Part shown: positions 25,888-34,415 of the stretch, in pieces
Layout of the letters: the number at the start of each line of letters is the position of its first letter
Numbering within the stretch: the first letter of the stretch is position 1
Source: Streptomyces sp. NBC_00670
GTDB lineage: Bacteria > Actinomycetota > Actinomycetes > Streptomycetales > Streptomycetaceae
Assembly (NCBI RefSeq): GCF_036226765.1
Contig: NZ_CP109017.1
Span: 4,155,001 to 4,219,000 of the forward strand
DNA length: 64,000 bases
Direction: 5' to 3'
Notes under the pieces: generated by a model
Told to the model about the DNA's origin: nothing
Databases searched by the model: none
Seen by the model: only the letters and a program-made list of their open reading frames with translations
Position numbers and translations under genes: made by a program

Positions 25888-26778
25888 TCAGGGCAGTACG
25901 GGAGGCGGGGCGGACGGGTCGGGGAGGTGGTGGCCGGGGTTGCGGCGGGGCAGGGTCGAGGCCGGGGCGGCGGGCCGTGGTGCGGCCGGGCCCGGGGTGC
26001 GGGGGGCCGTGCTCGGGCGGCCGGAGGCCACCGGTGCGCCCGGGTCCTCGACCAGGTGCAGGGCGATGAGCCGGCGCAGGTCGAGCATGACCGCGAACAG
26101 CCCGCGGCCCAGCGCGAACGCCAGGTCGCGCGGGGTGCGGCGGCCGTCCGTCGCGGTCAGGACCTCGCGCAGCCGGGACGGGAGACGGCTTCCCCCGCCC
26201 GCTCCCGGTCCCCCGCCCGCTCCCGCCGTCGCCCGAGGACGTGCGCGGGCGAACCGTGCGGTCGCGCCCGGCTCCATCGCCAGCATCCCGATGCGGCGCG
26301 AGGTCTCGGCGACGAGCCGCTCGGGCGTCACCCCGGCCCCCGTGTGCAGCAGCGGCCGTTCCCCGGTCACCTCCCAGTCGACGGTGCTGGTGAGCGAGAG
26401 CGCGAAGGCCGCGTCGTAGAGGGCCGCGAGGCCCGTGATCTCCAGTTCCGCCGCACCGAGCAGTCCGCGCGTGACGAGTTCCTCGCGCAGTCGCTCGTGC
26501 GCGGGGTCGGCGGCGCGGACCTCCGCCCACGCCTCCTCGGTGAGCCGGCCCGACCTCAGCAGCAGCGCCTCGACGCCGGGCGCGCCGGGCGTCTCGACGG
26601 CGACGACGAGGCCGTCGCGCAGATGGATCCCGCCGCCGGGCGCACCGGACAGCACCACCGTGCAGGAGCGTTTCTCCGCGTGCAGGGCGGAGAGGAGGGC
26701 GGGGATGTTCCGGGCGCCGGACAGGGGGAGAGGTGCGGAGCCGGGCCGGTGCGCCCGGTCGGGAGACGGCTCGCTCAT
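25888..26778 (-). CDS. DUF4388/PATAN-like protein
   Basis: The 296-residue protein starts around LSGARNIPALLSALHAEKRSCTVVLSGAPGGGIHLRDGLVVAVETPG, which resembles the DUF4388 (PATAN) domain that follows Roadblock proteins in signalling clusters. A second helical region, PSRLREVLTATDGRRTPRDLAFALGRGLFAVMLDLRRLIAL (about residues 205-250), resembles a winged helix. The tail is Pro/Ala-rich and likely disordered. It overlaps the upstream Roadblock-like gene by four bases (ATGA), so the two are coupled. Confidence 0.7.
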   Translation of the reverse strand: MSEPSPDRAHRPGSAPLPLSGARNIPALLSALHAEKRSCTVVLSGAPGGGIHLRDGLVVAVETPGAPGVEALLLRSGRLTEEAWAEVRAADPAHERLREELVTRGLLGAAELEITGLAALYDAAFALSLTSTVDWEVTGERPLLHTGAGVTPERLVAETSRRIGMLAMEPGATARFARARPRATAGAGGGPGAGGGSRLPSRLREVLTATDGRRTPRDLAFALGRGLFAVMLDLRRLIALHLVEDPGAPVASGRPSTAPRTPGPAAPRPAAPASTLPRRNPGHHLPDPSAPPPVLP

Positions 26779-27125
26779 GCCAGCAGCGTCTCCGCGTGCC
26801 GGGTCAGGTCCCGCATCGCCCAGGCCAGCGCGACCCGTTCGCGGTCGAGGACGGCCGACAGCAGCAGTGGGTCGCCCTGCCGCTGGACCCGGAGCGTCAC
26901 GTGGTGGCTGGTTCTCGTGGTCACGACGACGCTCTCCACCTCCCCCTCGCACCCCGCCCGGTGGAGATGGACGGCGGCGAGCGAGGCGATCCGGTGGGCG
27001 TCCTGGGCCGCGCCCGCCTCGCCCTGCGCGGCGTACGACGTGCCCGTCACCCCGTCCACGAGGACCGCACCGGTGACACCGGGCGCCGTCAGGACCCCGT
27101 CGAGCACGGCGTCGAGCGAACTCAT
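26775..27125 (-). CDS. Roadblock/LC7-like protein
   Basis: The 116-residue protein, MSSLDAVLDGVLTAPGVTGAVLVDGVTGTSYAAQGEAGAAQDAHRIAS and onward, has the strand-turn-strand pattern and following helix of Roadblock domains. It leads a minus-strand operon with the DUF4388-like and second Roadblock genes and is divergent from another small protein at 27306. It may form dimers or heterodimers with the paralogues. The molecular partner is unknown. Confidence 0.7.
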   Translation of the reverse strand: MSSLDAVLDGVLTAPGVTGAVLVDGVTGTSYAAQGEAGAAQDAHRIASLAAVHLHRAGCEGEVESVVVTTRTSHHVTLRVQRQGDPLLLSAVLDRERVALAWAMRDLTRHAETLLA

Positions 27126-27239
27126 CGACTCCCCCCTTCAGTTGTGCTGCCGAGCACAGTACTTTATGAGCCAACCAGCGCAACACCGGTCAAAAATGAT
27201 GCTTCAGCGGACACCGCGATGACTCCGAGTTGACCCACA

Positions 27240-27273
27240 AAAGTCACCAGGAGTCCGCCTATGAAGTGACTTT
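27240..27273. promoter_or_regulatory. Inverted repeat in the divergent Roadblock promoter region
   Basis: AAAGTCAC (27240-27247) and GTGACTTT (27266-27273) form an inverted repeat, flanked by the direct repeats TTGACCC at 27230 and 27272. The 180-bp gap is relatively AT-rich and probably holds both divergent promoters. A shared regulator site is plausible. Confidence 0.5.
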
Positions 27274-27305
27274 GACCCGACAGGCAAGGGAACGAGGGCA
27301 CCGGC

Positions 27306-27671
27306 GTGAACATCGAGACAGCGCTCAAGGAAGCCATGGCCATCGACGGGGCCCTGGGCGTCGCCGTCGTCGACTACGAGAGCGGCATGGCGCTGGGCTC
27401 CCTCGGCGGCGGGCCCCACCTCGACCTGGAGCTGGCGGCGGCCGGCAACACCGAGGTCGTCCGGGCCAAGCAGCGCACGCTGGCCTCGCTCGGGCTGAGC
27501 GACGAGATCGAGGACATCCTCATCACGCTCAGCGGGCAGTACCACCTGATCCGGCCGCTCACCAGCGCCGGCGGCTCGCTGTTCCTGTACCTCGCGCTGG
27601 ACCGGTCGCGCGGCAACCTGGCGCTCGCCCGGCACGGGCTGAAGCGGCTGGAGGCGGAGCTCGAGATCTGA
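27306..27671 (+). CDS. Small Roadblock-like protein
   Basis: The 121-residue protein, MNIETALKEAMAIDGALGVAVVDYESGMALGSLGGGPHLDLELAAAGNTEVVRAKQRTL and onward, has a helix, the strand-turn-strand GVAVVDYESGMALG and a central helix, in line with the Roadblock/LC7 fold. The C-terminal half (IEDILITLSGQYHLIRPLTSAGGSLFLYLALD) continues the sheet. The GTG start follows GAGGGCACC. It is transcribed divergently from the other Roadblock-like genes and then meets a GC-rich repeat and terminator. Its function is not known. Confidence 0.75.
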   Translation: MNIETALKEAMAIDGALGVAVVDYESGMALGSLGGGPHLDLELAAAGNTEVVRAKQRTLASLGLSDEIEDILITLSGQYHLIRPLTSAGGSLFLYLALDRSRGNLALARHGLKRLEAELEI

Positions 27672-27702
27672 CCGGGTGACCAGGGCCCGCTGCGGTCACG
27701 CA

Positions 27703-27797
27703 GGCGCCCCCCCACGGCGCCGGCGCCCTCCCACGGCGGAGGCGCCCCCCCCCACGGCGGAGGCGCCCCCTCGCGGCGGAGGCGCCCCCGCCGCGAG
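27703..27797. repeat. Imperfect tandem repeat, about 19-21 bp units
   Basis: About five imperfect copies of a unit like ggcgcccccccacggcgga follow the Roadblock-like gene. The poly-C tracts vary in length (7 to 9 Cs), as expected of slippage. The last two units form the terminator stem at 27762-27804. Confidence 0.8.
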
Positions 27798-27804
27798 GGG
27801 CGCC
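27762..27804 (+). terminator. GC-rich hairpin before hemB
   Basis: The arms 27762-27779 and 27788-27804 pair over 17 bp (with one bulged C) around an eight-base loop. The hairpin ends the Roadblock-like transcript before hemB. It is built from repeat units. Confidence 0.75.
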
Positions 27805-27860
27805 CCCGCCCGACTCCGCGTCGGCAAAGGCATGTCTCCCGCAGGCGTAGCGTGGATGGT

Positions 27861-28853
27861 ATGACGACGTACGGATCCTTTCCGGGTACGCGGCCCCGGC
27901 GTCTGCGTACCACCCCGGCCATGCGCCGCATGGTCGCCGAGACCCGGCTGCACCCGGCCGACCTGATCCTCCCCGCCTTCGTGCGCGAGGGCGTCGGGGA
28001 GCCCGTGCCCGTCCGGGCGATGCCCGGAGTCGTGCAGCACACCCGGGACAGCCTGCGCAAGGCCGCGGTCGAGGCCGTGGAGGCCGGGATCTCCGGGATC
28101 ATGCTGTTCGGCGTGCCCGAGGAGGAGAAGAAGGACGCCTGCGGCACCGCCGGCACCGACCCCGACGGCATCCTCCAGGTCGCCCTGCGCGACGTCCGCG
28201 CCGAGGTCGGGGACGAGCTGATCGTCATGTCCGACCTGTGCCTGGACGAGTTCACCGACCACGGCCACTGCGGCGTCCTCGACGCCGAGGGCCGCGTCGA
28301 CAACGACGCCACGCTCGAGCGCTACGCCGAGATGGCTCAGGTCCAGGCCGACGCCGGCGCCCACGTCGTGGGCCCCAGCGGCATGATGGACGGACAGATC
28401 GGCGTCATCCGCGACGCCCTGGACCAGATCGGCCGCGAGGACGTCTCCATCCTCGCCTACACCGCCAAGTACTCCTCCGCCTTCTACGGCCCCTTCCGCG
28501 AGGCGGTGGGTTCCTCCCTCAAGGGCGACCGCAAGACCTACCAGCAGGACCCCGCGAACATCGGCGAGTCCCTGCGGGAGCTGGCGCTCGACCTGGAGGA
28601 GGGCGCCGACATGGTCATGGTCAAGCCGGCCGGGCCCTACCTCGACATCCTCGCGCGGTTCGCCGAGGCCGTCGACGTGCCCGTGGCGGCGTACCAGATC
28701 TCCGGCGAGTACTCGATGATCGAGGCCGCCGCGGAGAAGGGCTGGATCGACCGGGACGCGGCGATCATGGAGTCCCTGCTCGGCATCCGGCGCGCCGGGG
28801 CGCGGAACATCCTGACGTACTGGGCGGTCGAGGTCGCCCACCGGCTGCGCTGA
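27861..28853 (+). CDS. hemB: Delta-aminolevulinic acid dehydratase (porphobilinogen synthase)
   Basis: The 330-residue enzyme joins two 5-aminolevulinates to porphobilinogen. The Schiff-base lysines are Lys203 in AYTAKYSSAFYGPF and Lys255 in MVMVKPAGPYLD. The metal region reads DLCLDEFTDHGHCG, that is, Cys-x-Asp...Cys rather than the three-Cys zinc site of animals. The ATG at 27861 is preferred over a GTG three codons upstream. It stands alone and not in the rex-hem operon, and ends before a strong hairpin. Confidence 0.96.
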   Translation: MTTYGSFPGTRPRRLRTTPAMRRMVAETRLHPADLILPAFVREGVGEPVPVRAMPGVVQHTRDSLRKAAVEAVEAGISGIMLFGVPEEEKKDACGTAGTDPDGILQVALRDVRAEVGDELIVMSDLCLDEFTDHGHCGVLDAEGRVDNDATLERYAEMAQVQADAGAHVVGPSGMMDGQIGVIRDALDQIGREDVSILAYTAKYSSAFYGPFREAVGSSLKGDRKTYQQDPANIGESLRELALDLEEGADMVMVKPAGPYLDILARFAEAVDVPVAAYQISGEYSMIEAAAEKGWIDRDAAIMESLLGIRRAGARNILTYWAVEVAHRLR

Positions 28854-28886
28854 GGCGCGGTCCGTCCCCGTCGGGACGGCCGCGCC
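28854..28886. terminator. Terminator after hemB
   Basis: ggcgcgg-t-ccgtccc (28854-28868) pairs with gggacgg-ccgcgcc (28873-28886), giving 14 bp and a cgtc loop directly after the hemB stop. The next gene is convergent, so it may work in both directions. Confidence 0.88.
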
Positions 28887-28936
28887 TGTGCGGGGCTGCG
28901 CCTCAGTACGCCGGAGCGCTCACTACCTCAGAGCTC

Positions 28937-29722
28937 TCAGTACGCCAGGGCGTCGTCCATGCCGCTCTGCCAGTACGTCACCTTCAGCGAGTCGTCCACG
29001 TGGACGCCGCCCGACGGCAGGGCCGCGCTGCCCACCGAGTCGTCGTCGAACGGGACGGTCAGGGTCTTCGCGGTGTAGCCGTTCGAGCCGCTGCCGTCGG
29101 CGGCCGACAGCAGGACCCCCGCGTACCCGGAGCCGCCCGGGGACAGCACCACCGTCGACTGCGGACGCGAGGCGTCCATGACCGGCGGCACGGACTGCGC
29201 CTCGCCGAACCTCGCCATCGGGTAGGCGGGCAGGACGCAGGACTTCGCACCGTGGTTGGTGGCGGTCAGCAGCATGTGGTTGACGGGGCGGCTCACCACC
29301 GTCGCGGTGAACCGCACGGTGGACGCGGTGCACTTGCCCGGCTTCCCCGAGTCCTCCTTGCCGGCGCTCTGCCCGGCGGAGCTCTGCTTGCCGGACCCCT
29401 GCGAACCGGAGGCCTTGGAACCGCCGCCGCCGGCGTTCGTGTCGCTCCCGGTGTTCGTGCCGCCCTTCGCGGCGCCGGAACCGGAGCCGGAACCGGACTC
29501 GGCCGTGCCGGCCGACGAGGCGTCCTTGGAGGCGGAACCGGCCGCCGAGGTGCCCGCCGAGGTGGAGCCGAGCGAGCTGGTCTCCGTACCCGTGCCGTCC
29601 TCGCAGGCCGTCAGGGCGAACGCGGCCACCGCGATCGTGGCGGCCGCCAGCAGACGGGTGCGGGGGGTGCGGAAGGAGGCGCGGGAGGCGGTGCGGGCGG
29701 TACGAGCCGTGCGAGCGGACAT
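28937..29722 (-). CDS. DUF4232 lipoprotein
   Basis: The 261-residue protein has an Arg/Thr-rich lead and a signal sequence with lipobox ALTAC (Cys near residue 40). A Ser/Gly/Ala linker of about 90 residues follows. The C-terminal domain, CTASTVRFTATVV...HMLLTATNHGAKSCVLPAYPMARF...YAGVLLSAADG, matches DUF4232, a beta-rich domain common in secreted actinobacterial proteins. It probably sits on the outer membrane face. It is divergent from the membrane-tethered HTH gene at 29936 (213-bp gap), hence a possible target. Confidence 0.85.
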   Translation of the reverse strand: MSARTARTARTASRASFRTPRTRLLAAATIAVAAFALTACEDGTGTETSSLGSTSAGTSAAGSASKDASSAGTAESGSGSGSGAAKGGTNTGSDTNAGGGGSKASGSQGSGKQSSAGQSAGKEDSGKPGKCTASTVRFTATVVSRPVNHMLLTATNHGAKSCVLPAYPMARFGEAQSVPPVMDASRPQSTVVLSPGGSGYAGVLLSAADGSGSNGYTAKTLTVPFDDDSVGSAALPSGGVHVDDSLKVTYWQSGMDDALAY

Positions 29723-29935
29723 GGCTGAACTCCTTGCAGAAAGCGGGGAATGGGGTGCCACTCGACCGGTTGCCGGGAGCGGCGTGCTTGGATGACCACA
29801 GCTTGGGTCAGCAGCCGTCCCAGTCGCCACAGCCGCCGGGGGATACGGGACAATGGAACGCTGAGAACGGCCCTGACCTGGGGAAACGACAACCAGCTGG
29901 AATGCGCGTCCGGGACGCGGGGAGAGGGAGAAACG

Positions 29936-31336
29936 GTGGCGGGGGATGATTTCGCCGAACTGCTGCGGACGCTGAAGGAGCGTTCGGGGCTCAGCTACGG
30001 GGTGCTGGGCAAGCGGCTGCACATGAGTGCCTCGACGCTCCACCGGTACGTCAACGGGGACGTCGTACCCGTGGAGTACGCACCCGTCGAACGCCTCGCC
30101 CGACTGTGCCGGGCCACACCCGACGAACTCCTCGAACTGCACCGGCGGTGGGTGCGGGCGGATGCGTTGCGGGGGGTCAAGGGGGAGCCGGCGGCGGGGA
30201 CGGGGACGGGGGCGAGTGAGGCTCCGGAGGCGGCGGGTTCGGTGGCCTCGGCGGCACCGGAGGCTTCGGAGGCCGCGGATGCGCCGACGGACTCGAAGGC
30301 GCCGGCGGCTTCGGCGGGTTCGGGGGCACCGGCCGGTCCGGCGGCATCGGAGGCGTCGCACGCTCCGACTGGTTCCGAGTCCGCGGAGTCCGGTGTCTCC
30401 GATCTCCAGGACCCCGTCACCTCCCTCACCCCCTCCGCACCCCGCCGCCCGCGGCGGACCGCGGTGCTCGCCGGGGGCGGGGCCGTCGCCGTCGCCACCG
30501 TGGCGCTGCTCGTCAGCCTGCTGCCGGGCGACGGCGAGCGCGGGACCGGCGCGACGAAGGGAGCCGCGGCCACCGTCTCCGCCGACTCCTCCGCCTCCGC
30601 CTCGCACGCCACCCGCAAGGCGTCCAGGAGCGCGAGCGCCTCGCCCTCGCCGACCGCGTCCACCAAGCGCACGGCGACTCCGAAGGCCACGTCCTCACGC
30701 GCCGGCGGCGCGAACGGTTCCGGGACCTCCGGCGGCGTACCGCTGGCCGTGACCACCAATCCGTACTACTGGGACGCGCCCTGCGAACAGCACTTCCTGC
30801 TGGACCGCAAGCCGGAGAACGTTCCGCCGCCGCCGGCCCAGCAGAACGTGGTCGGCTGGGTCACCCCGTTCGACGGGGTCGCCGCCGACAGCCAGATGGT
30901 CGCGCTCACCGTGCAGGGCACCGGCCAGGAGACCGTGGTGCTGCGGGAACTGCATGTGCGGGTGGTGAGCAGCAACGCGCCGCTCAACTGGTCCAGGTAT
31001 GCGATGGGCGTCGGCTGCGGCGGCACCGTGAACACGAAGTCCTTCGACGTCTCGCTCGACCAGGGCAACCCGCTGGCCATGCCGATCGGGGGGCAGCGGA
31101 ACTTCCCGTACCGGGTGAGCGAGTCCGACCCCGAGGTCTTCTACGTCAACGCGCACACCAGCGGGCATGACGTCCGCTGGTACCTGGAGATGGACTGGTC
31201 CAGCGGGAGCCGCAAGGGGACGATCCGGATCGACAACCATGGGCAGCCGTTCCGTACGAGTGCGGGGGAGAAGTCGTACTACGCGTACGCCCTGACGGGG
31301 GACGGGGGGTGGGAGCGGGTGGAGAACGAGGACTGA
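29936..31336 (+). CDS. Membrane-tethered XRE-type DNA-binding protein with an extracytoplasmic domain
   Basis: The 466-residue protein has an N-terminal XRE helix-turn-helix (residues about 8-65: LLRTLKERSGLSYGVLGKRLHMSASTLHRYVNGDVVP). A long Ala/Ser/Glu-rich linker follows. One membrane segment, TAVLAGGGAVAVATVALLVSLL, lies near residue 175. A Ser/Thr-rich stretch comes next, and then an outer domain of about 200 residues starting PLAVTTNPYYWDAPCEQHFLLDR, with two Cys (CEQH, GCGG). The layout suggests transmembrane sensing coupled to DNA binding. The GTG follows GGGAGAGGGAG. It could regulate the divergent lipoprotein. Confidence 0.85.
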   Translation: MAGDDFAELLRTLKERSGLSYGVLGKRLHMSASTLHRYVNGDVVPVEYAPVERLARLCRATPDELLELHRRWVRADALRGVKGEPAAGTGTGASEAPEAAGSVASAAPEASEAADAPTDSKAPAASAGSGAPAGPAASEASHAPTGSESAESGVSDLQDPVTSLTPSAPRRPRRTAVLAGGGAVAVATVALLVSLLPGDGERGTGATKGAAATVSADSSASASHATRKASRSASASPSPTASTKRTATPKATSSRAGGANGSGTSGGVPLAVTTNPYYWDAPCEQHFLLDRKPENVPPPPAQQNVVGWVTPFDGVAADSQMVALTVQGTGQETVVLRELHVRVVSSNAPLNWSRYAMGVGCGGTVNTKSFDVSLDQGNPLAMPIGGQRNFPYRVSESDPEVFYVNAHTSGHDVRWYLEMDWSSGSRKGTIRIDNHGQPFRTSAGEKSYYAYALTGDGGWERVENED

Positions 31337-31380
31337 GGGACGCGACCGGCCCCCACCGGCCCGCAGCCGTCGAGCAAGAG

Positions 31381-32313
31381 TCACCCACCCGTCCCGAACC
31401 ACGTCTCCGCCAGCACATCGAGGCGCGGTTCCGCAGGAGTCGGGAGCTCGCGGAAGTGGAACGGCAGGTCGCAGTACAGGTGCAGGAGCAGGTACGCCAG
31501 CATCTGGTCCGGATCGAACGGTTCGCGCCCGTACGCCCGGAAGAAGCGCCGCATCTGCCGCGGCTGCCCGTACGTCACGAACGCGCCGACGCTGGCGAAG
31601 TCGTACACCGGGTCGCCGATCAGCGCCGTCTCGAAGTCGAACAGGCCCGTCAGGCGCCAGTTCTCGCGGGGTGCGACGGTCAGGTGCTCGCGCATGAACT
31701 CGGTGTGCAGCAGCACGCGTTCGTCCGTGGCCGGGAGCCGTACCGAGTCCAGGAAGTCGGGGATCTGCTCCAGCCAGACCCGGGGCACCTGCTTGGCGCT
31801 GTGCCGCCTCATCGCGTCCGCGCGCTGCTGCGCGACGAACTCGTCCCAGTCGAGCGGGGGGATCGCGCCCTTCAGCGGGGTGATGTCCATCTTGTGCAGC
31901 GCGGCGAGGACCTCGGCGGACTCGCTGATCAGCCGGTCCTTGTCGGCCGGCGGGATCCGGTGCCAGCCGCGGGCCATGTCGATGCCGGTCAGGCGCGTCA
32001 TCATCACATAGCGCCAGCCGTTCACGTGCTCGTTCGTGGTGATCAGACGCGGGGTCTCGACGGGCAGTTGGCGCCACAGATGGTCGAGGACGACCGCCTC
32101 GAAGGAGGACTTGGCGGCCTGGAACCCCGGATAGAACTTGAACACCATGTCGTCCCCGACCGCGAACACCGGCAGGGAGCCGTTCTCGAACGGAACCACC
32201 GGTGCTCCGTAGAGCCCCAGTTGGTGCACCAGTTCCCGGCAGGCGGCCCGCGTCAGTTTCTCGTCGGCGCGCACCGCTTGCAGCTCGTCGAATGTGTCCA
32301 CTGTGGGGAACAT
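31381..32313 (-). CDS. Aminoglycoside-phosphotransferase-fold kinase
   Basis: The 310-residue protein has an N-lobe with VFKFYPGFQAAKSSFEAVVLDHL, where the Lys could bind ATP. The C-lobe has LLHTEFMREHLTV at the catalytic loop and GLFDFETALIGDPVYDFA at the metal-binding loop. The normal catalytic loop is HGDLHPGN, so here the base Asp is replaced by Glu and the Asn by His. The ATG start begins MFPTVDTFDEL. It is convergent with the HTH gene and follows argS in the same direction after a hairpin. Its substrate is unknown, and activity may differ from classical APH enzymes. Confidence 0.83.
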   Translation of the reverse strand: MFPTVDTFDELQAVRADEKLTRAACRELVHQLGLYGAPVVPFENGSLPVFAVGDDMVFKFYPGFQAAKSSFEAVVLDHLWRQLPVETPRLITTNEHVNGWRYVMMTRLTGIDMARGWHRIPPADKDRLISESAEVLAALHKMDITPLKGAIPPLDWDEFVAQQRADAMRRHSAKQVPRVWLEQIPDFLDSVRLPATDERVLLHTEFMREHLTVAPRENWRLTGLFDFETALIGDPVYDFASVGAFVTYGQPRQMRRFFRAYGREPFDPDQMLAYLLLHLYCDLPFHFRELPTPAEPRLDVLAETWFGTGG

Positions 32314-32437
32314 GCGCGGCAGCCTACGACCCCCGGCGGCGTTCGTATGCAGAGAACAAGAGCTGTGTAACTCTCCCGGGTTGTTCATTCCCGAACCGCT
32401 TGCGCGGACGGTCCGGACCGTACTCGCATGCCCCGCA

Positions 32438-32475
32438 GAAAGAGGCGGCACCGCCGTCGCGATGCCGCCCCTTTC
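32438..32475 (-). terminator. Terminator after argS
   Basis: gaaagaggcggca (32438-32450) and tgccgcccctttc (32463-32475) form a 13-bp stem with one G-T pair and a 12-base loop, 35 nt after the argS stop codon. The A/T-rich base of the stem supports intrinsic termination. Confidence 0.8.
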
Positions 32476-32509
32476 CGTGCATACGGGAACCCGGGAATCC
32501 CGGTACCCC

Positions 32510-34270
32510 TCAGAGCCGCTCGGGCGTCCTGATGCCGAGCAGCGCCATGCCCCGGTGCAGCGTGCGCGCCGTGACCTCGCACAGGAAGAGCCGGTTCTCG
32601 ACCTGCGCCGACGACTCGGCCTTCAGCACCGGGCACTTGTCGTAGAACGCCGTGTACAGCGACGCCGCCTGGTACAGATACGCGGCCAGCTTGTGCGGGG
32701 CGTACTCCGCGGCCGCCTCGAGGACGGTGTCCCCGAACGCGTCCAGGTGCAGGCCCAGCGCGCGCTCCGCCTCGTGCAGCGCCAGCTCCGGGTGGGCGGC
32801 GGGGCGGACCTCGCCGGCCTTGCGGAGGATGGACCGGATCCGGGCGTAGGCGTACTGGAGGTAGACGCTGGTGTCGCCGTTGAGCGAGACCATCTGGTCC
32901 AGGTCGAACTTGTAGTCGCGGTTCGCCGACGTCGACAGGTCCGCGTACTTCACGGCCCCGATGCCGACCTGCGCGGCCCGCTCCCGGATCTCGTCCTCGG
33001 TGAGGTCCCGCGCCTTCTCCCGTACGACCTCCGCGGCCCGCTGCACGGCCTCGTCCAGCAGGTCCTCCAGGCGTACGGTCTCGCCCGCGCGCGTCTTGAA
33101 GGGCTTGCCGTCCGCGCCGAGGACCGTGCCGTAGGCCATGTTGTGCGCGGTGACGTCGTCACCGAGCCAGCCCGCCCGGCGGGCGGTCTCGAAGACCATC
33201 CGGAAGTGCAGCGCCTGGCGGACGTCCACGACGTACAGCAGCGTGGTGGCGTGCAGGTCCTGGACGCGGTTGCGGATCGCGGTCAGGTCGGAGGCCGCGT
33301 AGCCGAAGCCGCCGTCGGCCTTCTGCACGATCAGCGGGACCGGCTGGTCGTCCTTGCCGCGGATCTCGTCGAAGAACACCACGAGCGCGCCCTCGGAGCG
33401 GACCGCGACGCCCATCTCCTCCAGGAGGCGGGCGGTCTCGGGCATGCCGTCGTTGTACGCGGACTCGCCGACGATCTCCTCGTCACGGATCTCCATGTCG
33501 AGCTTGTCGAAGACGGAGTAGAAGTAGACCTTCGACTCGTCCACGAACTGCTGCCACAGCTCGCGCGTCTCCTTGTCGCCGGACTGCAGGGCGACGACCC
33601 GCTTGCGGGCCCGCTCCTTGAACTCCTCGTCCGCGTCGAAGAGCGCGCGCGAGGCCTTGTAGACCCGGTTCAGGTTCGACATGGCCTGCTCGCCGTCGAC
33701 GTCGTCGGCCGGGGCCAGCTCACCGGGGTGCTCGAACAGGTACTGGATGAGCATGCCGAACTGGGTGCCCCAGTCGCCGATGTGGTGCCGGCCGATCGTC
33801 CGCTCGCCGGTGAAGTCGAGCATGTTGCGCAGGGCGTCCCCGATGACCGCGGAGCGCAGATGGCCGACGTGCATCTCCTTGGCCACGTTCGGCTGGGCGT
33901 AGTCGACGACCGTGATGCCCGCGTCCGGCTTCGGCGGCACGCCGAGGCGCTCGCCGTCCGCGAGCCGGGCGGCGAGGTTGGCGGTGATCGCCCGGTCGGC
34001 GACGGTGATGTTGAGGAAGCCGGGTCCGGAGACCTCGACCTCCTTGATCAGCTCGTCACCGGTCGTGAGGTGGGCGACCACCTCCGTCGCCAGCTCCCGC
34101 GGGTTGGCCTTCGCCTTCTTGGCCAGGGCGAGGATGCCGTTGGCCTGGTAGTCCGCCCGGTCACTACGTCGCAGCAGCGGGTCGGCACCGGCGGCCTCCG
34201 GCCGGGTGGCCGAGAGGGCGGACGCGAGCTGCTGCTGGACGGAGTCGCTGAGGGGCGTGACCGAGGTCAT
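32510..34270 (-). CDS. argS: Arginyl-tRNA synthetase
   Basis: The 586-residue class I synthetase charges tRNA(Arg). The N-terminal Add1 domain is followed by VDYAQPNVAKEMHVGHLRSAVIGD, where HVGH is the HIGH motif. IGDWGTQFGMLI follows, and GTVLGADGKPFKTRAGETV stands in for KMSK, as usual in ArgRS. The DALR-type anticodon-binding helices form the C-terminus. The ATG at 34270 begins MTSVTPLSD. A longer frame would run into the divergent promoter region. It is divergent from lysS, 145 bp apart. Confidence 0.97.
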   Translation of the reverse strand: MTSVTPLSDSVQQQLASALSATRPEAAGADPLLRRSDRADYQANGILALAKKAKANPRELATEVVAHLTTGDELIKEVEVSGPGFLNITVADRAITANLAARLADGERLGVPPKPDAGITVVDYAQPNVAKEMHVGHLRSAVIGDALRNMLDFTGERTIGRHHIGDWGTQFGMLIQYLFEHPGELAPADDVDGEQAMSNLNRVYKASRALFDADEEFKERARKRVVALQSGDKETRELWQQFVDESKVYFYSVFDKLDMEIRDEEIVGESAYNDGMPETARLLEEMGVAVRSEGALVVFFDEIRGKDDQPVPLIVQKADGGFGYAASDLTAIRNRVQDLHATTLLYVVDVRQALHFRMVFETARRAGWLGDDVTAHNMAYGTVLGADGKPFKTRAGETVRLEDLLDEAVQRAAEVVREKARDLTEDEIRERAAQVGIGAVKYADLSTSANRDYKFDLDQMVSLNGDTSVYLQYAYARIRSILRKAGEVRPAAHPELALHEAERALGLHLDAFGDTVLEAAAEYAPHKLAAYLYQAASLYTAFYDKCPVLKAESSAQVENRLFLCEVTARTLHRGMALLGIRTPERL

Positions 34271-34415
34271 AGGAAGGGTTGCCGTTCTCCTCGAGGGATC
34301 GGATGGGCACGCCCAGTATCCCATGGGGGGTAAAGCGGTTTTCCCGGTCGCGAGTCGGGATGGGAAGATGGAGACGCCCATCAAGAGGACCAGAAATCAA
34401 GAGGACGTGCCGAAC

